DNA from: Rhynochetos jubatus
Lineage: Eukaryota > Chordata > Aves > Eurypygiformes > Rhynochetidae
Direction: 5' to 3'
Length of the DNA: 64,000 bases
NCBI GenBank assembly: GCA_027574665.1
Contig: CM050648.1
Span: 141,918,175 to 141,982,174 of the forward strand
Below the pieces are notes generated by a model, which was not told the DNA's origin, made no database searches, and was given only the letters and a program-made list of their open reading frames with translations. Each line of letters starts with the position of its first letter. Within the stretch, counting starts at the first letter, position 1. Of this stretch, positions 22,401 to 33,605 are shown one piece after another. Both the position numbers and the translations under genes were made by a program.

Positions 22401-25400
22401 TGATTTGGCCCCCAAGCTGGGGATTTTGCTAGCCCAGCAGAACATGAGCTACCTGTCTGGGGAAGATCTGTGCTTCATCTGCTTGGAATTAGCATGTGGC
22501 TGCTGGTCGATCCCCCCTTGTGCAGAGAACTGCAATCTGCTGCCCAGGTTTCACCAAGTTCGGTGTGAGGACACCACATAACTCAGCTTTGTCCTACATC
22601 CCTCACGCCTTGGTATATGCTGCTGGTGGGCTGCTAAAGGTCCTTTCCTTTCTCACCCATGGGCATGAGGATAAAAATGTGATCACCCATCACTTGCTCC
22701 CCTTCTCAAGCTTAACTGTCCACGAGATGGTGGTTCAGCCAAGGGACTAAATGGATGATTTGCACCTCATTCCTCAGGCAGCCACGCCAGCCACCTGCAA
22801 TTGAGAGCACTCTATGTAAAAGAGTGCTCCAAAATAAGTGAAGAGTGTCTCCAAAATACCTGCAGAGCCTTAGCTAATCTGCCTTCATTTACTGCAAGGA
22901 TTTCAACATTCAATGAACCGGACCAAATTATCAATTTCAAATGTCTGATCTAATAGCATGGACAGAGTCTTGAATCAATTACAACTAGCAGAAATGACGT
23001 GTGCACAGGCCGGTTCTAGCACCACATCCCTTTCCGTCTCCACACTTCTCCCAGGAACTGAAGAGACTTTTTTAACGAGATTCAGAGTCTGTGATTTTAC
23101 AACAGTGCTTTCTAGAGACCAGCTCACTCGTTATGCCCTGAAGTCCCTGTCACACTGAGAAACAGGGCTGAGCAAGAAACCTGAGTGCGGTGTGTCTGGC
23201 TGGAGCATACATGTTGTACCAGGAGACACCTGGGGATGCAATTTTCCTGAATTTAATTAGTGAACAGGCAATTACCTTCCCAGCTGTTGTATACTCTAGA
23301 ACCACTGCGAATAAAACCACATAAAGTATAACTGACCCCTGCTATTGTAGTTTAAAGCATTTCCAGCTCTCAGTGGGTCATACTGCAAAGCATCGGCTTT
23401 CTTAGTGCTCTTCCATGAGCAAGGGGATGGTCATCGCTGAAGCAGCTACCTCCCTTCCACTAAGTCCTGGGAGCTGGCTCCATATGGATTTCCTACTGAG
23501 TTGACGACTGTGTTTTGTTCCTTGGGTGAAGCAGATGGCAAGCACATGAGAGACTGTTACCAGGGTTGTGGCACCTCAATAGCTTTTGATGTTTGTCCAC
23601 ACCTTTCCCACAAATACCAGTTGCCGAGGTTGGCCTGTCCATCCCAGTCTCAGCTGCTGGTGTAGAGGAATAAGCCTGTCTGCGTGTTTCACTAACAACT
23701 CTTCCTTCATTTGCTCAGATTTTCTACCAACCTTATCACCATTTTGTAATAACTAAGCTCAGGAAACAGATTTGCAAAGTCCATACTCAAAGATTCTTCC
23801 CTCTCCTTGAACAGCAATTTACCCTAACATCATATATGAAATGATTGTACGATATGACAGATTCACAGCAAGCTTTGGTTGTTGCAATTGATCCAACAGT
23901 TTTCCCCAGTTAATGACAACAATTTTTCTGTCATATGAAAATGAATCAGGTCATTTTATAGACTTTCAAGCTGAGCTTTTTAATTAATTAATCCAGATTT
24001 TTATATTTTTGGGTGGATTCATAGTGCTGGAAGAGTAGATGTATATGCAGCAGTTTATCAGAGTAAATGATTCACAGTGCATATATAAAGTTGCAAAATA
24101 GTCATCTTAAGGAAAACACATGTTTGAAGAACACAGTGCTTATTTTCCCATTATTTGAGTAATTTTGAAAGGCAGTTTTCATGGATACAGAGTGTTAAGT
24201 AAGAAATACGACCATATTTTGCCTTAGGCGGATTGTGTTCTTACCTTCTGACTTGTGAGAGGCATGGGGTGAAATGTCCAAGCTGTTCTAGCTGTCATAG
24301 CTACGTAATACCATTTTGAAGTACGTTAATATTCTTCCTGAGCTGTTCCACTGCTCTCCACTGAAACCCTCCCATTACAAGTTGTCTTCAAATAACAGAA
24401 ACAGCTTGAGGGATCCTTAATGTGCAGGGCCGTGCAATGCTGCTTTAGACATGTTGCAAAAGGGCACAAGAAAAGACAAGAAATTAAAACTAACTGATGT
24501 GGTTAAACTGTGGAAATTAATGAGTGTTGAATTCCATGGACTTACTCTAATCAGTCCTGCGATCTGTTTAGTTAAGCTGTTGTAAATCCTAGTGTAAGCA
24601 CTATGAGGGATATTTAGTAAGACTGAGACAAGGAAGACTTTTTTCCCTAGGTGCTTTCCACAGTCACGGGAGGGAGAAAAAGGCTTTTCCAGGTGAACAG
24701 CTGGGGCTGTGGATCCACTGAACTGTTCTTATGGAAGATACTGAGAGATATGTCCCTTCCTCCAGTCTGTCTGCTCCCTCCAACTAGCTCTTGTACTCAC
24801 AGGACTTTCCCATCAGCCAGATCAGCTTGGAAAAACCACGTCACGTTTTTCCACCAGGTTAGCCTCCCCCTGGGCTGGTGGCTGACCTGGCACAGGGGCT
24901 GATCTGGCCTTGTCTAGGTAGGCCTTGTCTGAGGTGCTGCTCCCCTCAGAGGGTGTTCATCAGGAGATTGAGTCATTCAGCATCTTCACAGAACTCTGTG
25001 CCTTACAGGGCATCACCATTACTCTGCTTTACATATACATATACACACACTTATACACAGATATAGATCAATATGTATATATGCCTGTTGAAACACTAAT
25101 TATAGAGACACACATACCCCTACATTTGCGCAAGAAGGGGTTACATAAATACATAAAAACTGCGTTGCGGAGCAGTTTGTTTAAAAAAATGTTGCTATGG
25201 CTGCAGTGGCTGTTGTGTACGGTTATTTAAAAGTGGGCTGATGCAGTACGAAGTGACAGACAGATGTGTATCTTTGTGTGGTCAAACTGCCACTGCCCAT
25301 TGGTCCAGCTCTGCTCGCTGGTTATGACAGAGAACAGCATCTCCCTGGTGTCCTGGAGCTCACTACTCACAGACATCTTCAGGCAGATGTGACTCGAGCA

Positions 25401-27919
25401 ACCACTGTTTGCTTGCTTGAGAAAGGAGGTGGATGTGTGTCATTTGCTTGCACAGACACATACGCATCGTTTTCCTTTCCTGGGTGTTCTTCTATTTTGT
25501 TTTTCTTTATGAGATGGCAAATCACATGGGACCTACAGTGCAGTGCAAACTGGAGAGGAAGGCCGAGGCTTCTGAGCGTGAAAAGACTGAAGGATCTGAA
25601 GTTTTTAAAGGGTCTTCACTTGAAGTCCTAAAAAATTCAAGAGGCACCTGAAATGACAAGGCACTTTTAAAAATGTAGTCCTTAGATTACACTGGGGGAA
25701 AGCAGTCAGTGAGCCTATGAAACAAATCATGACACTTAACTTGAGAGGCATGGGAGGGAATGTGGCACGGAGGCTGGGATTGAAGGGACCACGGGAGAAA
25801 TTATTTTAAGGAAGAGCAAGTGAGTGCTTGGCAGACACGAGAGAAATACTTGCTCATCTCTATGGGACAGTCCAGCTTCCCAGAAAGAAATATTTTGATG
25901 GTCTGACATTGGGGATTGTTCTTGTCCTTCTTGTTTGTTGTCTTCTGGGAATTAAATCCGTGAGTGGCATAGTCACGGATTTGAACAGTATGATTGATCT
26001 ATCTGATGGGCCAGTGTTTCCAATGCTCTGCTCATTTCTCTCTTGCTGCCCATTTTAATTTACCTTCTTAAAAAAGCACATGCAAGAAAAAAAGCAAAAA
26101 TATAACAATGAGATAAGAGGGAAAGGACAGCAAACATGAAGACTTCAAAGATCTTAACACAATTGATAAAGGCCTGAGTGTGAATACCGATGTGAATATC
26201 ATTCCTTTCTTCCCCCAGTCTTGAAAATGTTTATGAACAGTACGTTGGTTTTCACTTGCTCGGAAAGCTCAAGTCCATGAACTGTGCCATTAGTGAGGGG
26301 CACGCAGTGCAGATCCCCACAGCACATTCGCAGAAGTCTGCACACTTGCTCATTTGTAGGTCAGAGTCCAGCTTTTGTTCATAGAAAGCGGATTTTATTC
26401 CTATGAAAGAAAGTGCTGAGGTCCCTCACTTGGTGGGGTGCAGAATATGCACCCCAGGTGGATGGGGGCCCAGGCTGGCAGCTCTAGGAAGGAACCTCAT
26501 CCCTGCATGTCGGTGAGGTTTATACAATTCTTTCCGCTCTTCCCCCAGCAACCTGGTGATGCTGAGTTACACACTGAGTGCCTACTCCTTGTATAAGGAG
26601 CCTGAGCGGCCATCACTGCTGATGGATTTCTTTGTGAGCTATGGGCACGCCTTGCTGTGATAATGAGATGCTTTCACCACCTCCTGAGCTTGAAGTGCTG
26701 CAGGAATGCTGAAATGTGATGGCTGGACGCAGCCAACACAAACCACTGGTCTACATCTCAGACCAAGTAGTGTTGTGCAACCTTAATAGGGAATTAGACA
26801 ATTTAGTCGTAAAGTACTGTATGAGCACTAGGAGGAGTTGTTAGTCACTGGATTGAGAAAAACACAATTGTCTCTTTGGCCAATCAGTTCCTCTGTTGGC
26901 TATTGACATGTTAACTGCCCAGCAGAACCAGTTGAGGTTCCTGAGTATTACCTTTATTTCCCTGAAGTCAGGGTAGGAAGGACAGATGGCTGGACCATAT
27001 GCATGACTTGCTCTGTATATGCTTGTGTCTGTAGGTGTGCGGGCATGCCTGGACAGAGAAACACAGACCATGTTCTGGTTTACACTGCAAGTACATGTTA
27101 CAATACTTTAACACTTAGAGTGATAGTACAGTATTCCAAGCAGGCAGTATTTTACGAGAATCAATACCCACATTAATTAATAATGTCTGAAGCCTCTACA
27201 GACTTGTTTTCCAAGGATATCAAAGCACTTGGCAAGCAGGAGCCTAACTCACGCTCCTGTATTGTCATATTGACTTTAGTGGAAATGTTTATGTAGAAAA
27301 AGGAGTAGGAACATGCGGCTATTTGATACCAATGAAAGGAGAAAAGGTGAGCGAATACTGTGTGGTTTCTTTTCAGAAAGGACCTAGCATTCCCAGCTTG
27401 GCTGGATTCAATACTCGCTGTCCGTGTTCATTCTCAGCTCTAATTTCTGTGAGACAAGGTTTCTCCTCAAGCTTACCTTTCAGTGCTTTCAATATTCTGC
27501 TGGATTTGACTGCTGGTTTTACAAAGTCAAGAGAGATGGTTCTAGATCCGTATCTTCACCTTTAGCATTGTGCTAAAGCAATCAATAGGAAGAACTGCAC
27601 TACCATAGGAGGCAGTGCCTGTATGAAGGTATAATTAATGAAACTGCTTCAGGCATCTTCTACTAGTGTGTGACACTGTACCCTTTCTTCTTACAAACTT
27701 ATGTAACACCCATCCTGAGAGCTTTTTCGTCTGCTGTAGTATCAAAACAAGGTCTCAGGAACTGGAAGGTCAATGACCACTTTTCCTGGATCCCAAAATA
27801 GTCATTCAGTAAATCCTCAAATCTGGGCCAGCCAAAATTGACATGCAGGTTGCAAAGCAAATGACTAGGCACAGCCACACAGAGCCCAGAAGAAAGAATG
27901 AAAAAAACAGTACATAAGA
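19466..27919. other. No gene seen
   Basis: About 8.4 kb, AT-rich in parts (20.7-21.4 kb, 23.9-24.2 kb). It contains a TA/CA-rich microsatellite near 25031-25060. A splice-bracketed 85-base stretch at 26549-26633 is described in the findings. A frame with a hydrophobic segment near 25.83-26.06 kb starts with TTG and is not supported. Confidence 0.5.
25031..25060. repeat. Imperfect TA/CA microsatellite
   Basis: ACATATACATATACACACAC followed by TTATACACAG; short and imperfect. Confidence 0.7.
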
Positions 27920-28400
27920 AATCATAGAAACATTGAGAAAATCAGGTTAGAAGGGACCTCCAGCTGTCACCTAATCCAGCTCTTCACTCGAAGCAGGGTC
28001 AGCTACATGGGCTGCTCTGGGTCTTGCCGAGTTTTTATCTGTCTCCCAGGATGAAGATTTCCCATCCTCTGTGCCGCCTGCTTGCCCAGTGCTTGCCCAT
28101 CCTCACAGTAAAAAACATTTCCTTAAATGTTTGGAGTTTCTCACTCTCCTACTTGTGTCCATTGCTTTTTGTCCTATTGCAGTGTACCTCCAGCAAGAGT
28201 CAGGCTGCATCTTCCAGTACGTCCCCATAAGGTAGTTGAAGACACCAGTAAAATCCCCCTCAGCCTTCTCTTTTTAAGGCTGAACAAGCTCAGTTCACTC
28301 AGCCCCTCCACATACATCATGTGCTCCAGACCCCCACCTATCCTATCTGCTAAATCCTCTCTCCTCTTACACCTTTTTGAATCAAGGGTAGATCAGTGCA
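27920..28400 (-). mobile_element. Older CR1 LINE fragment
   Basis: AATCATAGAAACATTGAGAAAATCAGGTTAGAAGGGACCTC is the reverse complement of a CR1 3' end, followed by the complement of the ORF2 C-terminal region (AGCCTTCTCTTTTTAAGGCTGAACAAGCTCAG, the FSLFRLK-type signature). It is more divergent than the 12.4 kb copy, so an older subfamily. Confidence 0.8.
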
Positions 28401-31400
28401 ATTCAGTGGGACAGTGACCCACTGTCCAAATCGTGCCCTACCAAAGTGAGGAGCAACAGCACTGAGGTTGTTGGGACAATGTCAGAGCTATCTGGGCTCC
28501 AAAACATTCCTAAATCAGTGATTTTGAATTTTGATCCAGAGGCTGCTGCCTCTGCAGAAGTGTTCGTGAGGCTGCCAAGGTAGTTCTAAATTCCTGCTCA
28601 TTGCAGTTATTGCTACGGGAACATTGCTGGCGTAACATTTTCTCCTGGAGTCTTTCTAGAGCACCTGCTTCATTCACCACGTGTGCAGACATCAGCCAGG
28701 ACAGATGCTCAGGGAAAGAGCTGAAACCCCAATGCCCACAGGGCTGACGCCCTTTATCAGAAGAGAGGCCACCCAAGTTCTTCATGTAAGGAGGGAGGCA
28801 GGAAAATGTCTTTGGAGAAGAAGCAGCTTCCTTAAAGTGTTTAAGGAAACCCTTTCCAGAGACAATATTAAAAATGCATGGGTGGGGTGAGAGAGAAAGA
28901 ATTCTTATTTATGTATAAAGTTACACATGGAGACAAAGTCCAAGATCACTGAAAAAAAAGTCTGTGTGTCTCTGTTTTCCCGAGTTATGATAGCATGTGT
29001 TTAGTATTATGGCTAATCCCTTTTAGGAGCCAAAGTTAACATCTTCCAAAGCATAAGGGCTTTTTTTTTTTTTAAAGCTCAGTTAAATTCTAGCACTTCA
29101 AACGTACTTAAACATAGCAAAATACCTCTGGAAACTCTTTATTTAGCTTTCTGTAGTTGAAGTAATTATGTAATTGGATAAGCAATCAGGCCAGTTCAAA
29201 TAGCTTAAATTTTGCATTACGGAGCAGAACAAATTATATTTGAACCTGGAGGAAATAGTAGTAGAAGAAATGTGGTGCTTTTTTTTGGTTACAGAACAGC
29301 CACACAGATCTAGTCTAAAGGGCTAGATTTGTAGCTTCAGGAGACAAACCTAAAGACTTCTCAGGATGCGCATCCCACAGCACAGAGGTGTCACAGGATG
29401 GTTGGATGCAATGAAAGGTGGCTGGAGAGGGTGTCTTTGGAGGCCTTGCACAGTTCTCACATCCCAGTGTATGACAATCCGGTCACTGAAATTGTCGTCT
29501 GTGGTTTTTACGTGCTCAGCGTGTTGAAGTGAACAGGCTCTGGATGTAGGGAATTGCAAGGGGGAGGTAGGAGCAGTTCACGACTCCCCATCCTGTCTTT
29601 TCAAGCAGCATGGCCGTCAGATCAACATGACGGTAAAGCACATGTGTGTTTCCCAAATGGCCAAAGTAATTTGCCTTCAACTCAAATCTCTTTTTGGTGG
29701 TGGAATAAGGGATTTTACTTTTAGCAACATCACCTCAAACAAAACTGTTGGGAGCTGTGATCGTGTATATTTTGCATAGGGGTTTTCTGTGGAGTTGCTA
29801 GTAGGAACAGCACAAAAAGGAAGGTTGTAGAACTGGTCCATTAGGAGGATTTCTTCTGTAGGAGAGGGCATAAAGCTAAAATGGATGTTACTTTCCCCAG
29901 AACCAGTTCTCCAGCATCTTCTCCCTTTTGACAGCCTTCCCCTCCGAGCTGGCTGGTAGTGACAGTGTCCTTGCTGTGGTGCCATGCTGTCAGGAGCTGT
30001 ATGTGAGACACCATGGGAGCAGCAGCGTGTGGGTAGGACAGGCTCAGCCTCGCTGGGACCAGGTCTTCTGCCACGGTCTTCAGTTCAGGACTAACAGAGT
30101 GGGATTCTTTTTTTGTATATGAAATGCCTAAGAAAATACAATACTTCTGTTTGTTGTTGACACAGAGGTTTTCTTCAATGATTCTCTTGTCTTAAGGACT
30201 GAAAGACAAAGGTAAGGACTCAGTGCGGTGCTCCATAATGCCTGGAGAAGGGCACTGCTGACAGCAATTCAGGTTTTTTTTCATTAATCTAGCAGAATCA
30301 GCAAAACACCAACCTGCTAACTTGATTGATATTAGTACTGTCCAGGCTGCCAAACATTTAGCAACTGATAACTAATTCATACAGCTGTTTTTATCTGACA
30401 GATCCAGTAACATTTCCAGACTTTTACAGGGGAACATGACGAGATCCAATTTCTATAAAATTTTCAGAGAATTGACAGGAGAAACAAGCCAGATCAAACA
30501 CGGACATATCCCTTTTCTACACATAAGGCCATGAGAGAGTAAACCACAGGAAAAAACCCAAATTTTTCATGTTTTTAGAGCTGGATGGTTCAGCTAATCT
30601 CCATCCAATGAGCCAAGGCAAAGAGAGAGAAGAAAAAGTTCTACTACAGATCACCAGTACAATAACCAAGACTTACTTCTGCAGGAGAAGAGCCCCCATG
30701 CTGGGGTATTTGTTCATCTTCTGAAGCTTGGCCTCTGGCTTTTACCTGTTCACACCTTCCTTGACATTCAGGTCTCTCCACCTGTCTGAGATTCAGAAAT
30801 TCCACAGCTGGAAGCCTGTCTGCTCTGCAGGAATATTTGTGTTTTGTACAATATTAGAGGCTTGTGTTTATATTATCTACCCTGCACTTACCCGGCCACT
30901 ATTCCCTGGTGTAATGTACTCGCACTTTGCTGTGGGGACTTGGATACACTTAGATGAAGCTGATATAGGAGAATAAAAGCATCAGTTTTGTAATTCTCAC
31001 TGTTTTTCAAACCAGGTTACAAATATCCCCATTCCTCCCATGCAGACAGAGCCATCTTCATATATAAAAGCTTTACAGGGACTTACAGATTAAATTAGGT
31101 AGATTAAATAGACAAAAAGATGAAATTTGCAGTGATCTTCCTGAGAGGATGAGCATGGATGGGAACAAGAACCTCCTTACCAATTTCAGGTCTAATCACT
31201 TTATCCCCTCTGTGTTTCAGAGGTGCAGCCAGCAGACAGAGATGCTCAAGGAAAATGAGGTGATCCAGAACTGTTGTGAGAGTCTGGTGAGTGCTTTGCC
31301 CAGTCTCCAGGCATTTCTGAGGTCAGTGGCAGGCCATAGAGTGGAAGCAGTCACAGCAAGGGTTAGCTGTCGTGTGAGAGACCCACACGCGTTGCTATGA

Positions 31401-32157
31401 GCTAGAGAGCAGAAACTTTCAAGGTCACATCTAGGCAGCACGAGGGATGGGTGCAGGCATGGGAGCTATTCACTCCTTCCACTGCTGGGGCTGTCAGACC
31501 ACGGCTTTCCAACAGTGAGATGTCAACCATGTATTTAGGCAGACTACTATAAATGACTCATTTAAATAGCCTTTTGCATTTGGTTTCCTTCACTCCCCTC
31601 TTAGAAGAACACGAAGCAGCAAAACTATCTGGGCCTGGTCCTTGGCTGAGCACTATGACCTTTATCTTCACAGTAAAACCCCGAGCATGTGACAAGATAC
31701 ACGTCTTTGCTTGTGATTTTGCTCACAACTGCCTATCACACAGCCTGGAAGCAAAGCAAATGAGCCAAGGCACTCCCATGCTCTGGTGTATAAATGACCG
31801 TTGACTCATTCTGTACAAGAAGCATGCGCACACCCCCCCTCCCCTAGAAGAGATCCCCTCAAAGCAATCTTCCCCATAGGTGTGTCATCGGTATGACCAC
31901 AATTTGTTTCACAAATAAGTTTGTGTTGCACAACATAAATGCCTTCTAAGTCAGACAGTCCATTTAGCACAGTCTTCTCTCTGACACCGACAAGAAGTAG
32001 ATTTCTGGAGGGAAGAAGTAGGAAACACGGCAAGTACTGAGTTACCTATTCCCTGCTTGTACCATCCCAGTGTAATTCTCAGCAACCAGCGGTTTAGGGA
32101 TTGTGAGCCATAGGTAGCATCTGAGCTATTTTAATTAATAGCTCTCAATGGATTACT
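28401..32157. other. No gene seen
   Basis: About 3.8 kb. There is a T-run near 29061-29073. One 66-base stretch at 31221-31286 has good splice signals and is described in the findings. No coding family was recognised. Confidence 0.5.
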
Positions 32158-32374
32158 TTTCCCTGAGTTTGTCTAAACCTGTGTAGGCTTTTGGCCTCCA
32201 CAATATCCTGCAGTAATGAGTCACTGTTCAGTTATGCATTGTGTGAACAAGTACTTCCCCTTGTTTATTTTAAAATAAATCTGCTACTCACTCTTTTCCC
32301 TGAACACCCTTTAGATCTCTTGTATAACAAACAATGCCCTGTTGCTCCTCAGCAACTTTCTCCCCCACACTGTG
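32158..32374 (-). mobile_element. Ancient amniote CR1 fragment, left part, split by a younger CR1
   Basis: TTTGTCTAAACCTGTGTAGGCTTTTGGCCTCCACAATATCC is the reverse complement of the ORF2 C-terminal end of an old CR1 family known from turtles, crocodilians and birds. Read in reverse it resembles the KYFFTQ...NLWNSLPQDIVEA pattern. Highly diverged. The same sequence resumes at 33513. Confidence 0.75.
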
Positions 32375-33513
32375 CAAAGCATTCGACACTGTCCTGCACG
32401 ACATCATGGTCTCTAAATTAGAGAGACTTGGCTTTGATGGGTGGACAGCTCAGTGGATAAGGAATTGGCTGGACTCAATGGGTTGTGGTCAACGGCTCGG
32501 TGTCTGAGTGGACAGCAGTGACAAGTGGCGTTCCTCAGGGATCTGTATCAGAACTGGTGCTGTTTAACATCTTTGTGGTGACATGGACAGTGGGATCGAG
32601 TGCACCCTCAGCAAGTTTGACGGTGACACCAAGCTGTGTGGTGCAGTTGACACGCTGGAGGGAAGGGATGCCATCCAGAGGGACCTGGACAGGCTGGAGA
32701 GGTGAGACACTGCCAACCTCACGGAGTTCAACAAGGCCAAGGGCAAGGTCCTGCACCTGGGTCAGGGCAATCCCAAACACAAGGACAGGCTGGGTGGAGA
32801 ATGGATCAAGAGCAGCGCAGAGGAGAAGGACTTGGGGGTGCTGGTGGATGAGAAGCTGGACATGAGCCGGCCGTGTGCACTGGCAGCCCGGAAAACCAAT
32901 CATATCCTGGGCTGTATCCAGAGCAGCATGGCCAGCAGGTCGAGGGAGGGGATTCTCCCCCTCTACTCTGCTCTCACGGAACCAACCCAGAGTACTGTGT
33001 CCAGCTCTGGGTCTTCCAACATCAGAAGGACACGGACCTGTTGGAGCGAGTCCAGAAGAGGCCACAGAGATGCTCCGGGGGCTGGAGCACCTCTGCCATG
33101 GGGACAGGCTGAGAGAGTTGGGCTTGTTCAGCCTGGAGAAGAGAAGGCTCCGGGGAGACCTTATATCAGCTTTCCAGTACCTGAAGGGGGCTACAAGGAA
33201 GCTGGGAGGGACTTTTTACAAGGGCTTGTAGTGACAGGACAAGGGGTAACGGGTTTAAGTTGAAAGCGGGGAGATTTAGATTAGACATCAGGAAGAAATT
33301 CTTCATGGAGAGGGTGGGGAGGCACTGGGACAGGTTGCCCAGAGAAGCTGTGGATGCCCCCTCCCTGGCTGTCTTCCAGGCCAGGCTGGATGAGTGTCAC
33401 AATGAGGCTTTGAGGAACCTGGTGTAGTGGAGGGTGTCCCTACCCATGGCAGGGGGTTGGAACTGGATGATCTTTAAGATCCCTTCCAACCCAAAACATT
33501 CCATGATTCTATG
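32375..33513 (+). mobile_element. CR1 LINE, 5'-truncated, nested in an older CR1
   Basis: It begins in the reverse transcriptase ([33 protein letters not shown]) and passes through the palm region ([19 protein letters not shown]), the C-terminal part and the 3' UTR to the tail CATTCCATGATTCTATGA. This is the longest CR1 in the window, about 1.14 kb. The catalytic aspartate segment reads FDGDTKL where active CR1 has FADDT, and the frame is broken, so it is inactive. Same subfamily as the 12.4 kb copy. Confidence 0.92.
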
Positions 33514-33605
33514 ATTTGTGACTGTAAAGCCTCTCTCATAGCCCCGTTTAATTAGTCCTCACATCTTTCCCATTTATTGCTATTTAGTCCCCCTAGTACC
33601 AGGAA
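33513..33605 (-). mobile_element. Ancient amniote CR1 fragment, right part
   Basis: GTAAAGCCTCTCTCATAGCCCCGTTTAATTAGTCCTC corresponds to the old CR1 segment (consensus of the kind CCTCTATCATATCCCCCTTAGTCGTCTC) that should directly follow the sequence ending at 32374. The join shows no loss of target sequence. Confidence 0.6.

Noticed and set aside
25828-26058. 76-codon frame with a hydrophobic, membrane-like segment
   Set aside because: It begins with TTG, not ATG, has no splice context and no recognised family.
32485-33263. Several 76-176 codon frames
   Set aside because: They are pieces or antisense shadows of a dead CR1 ORF2.
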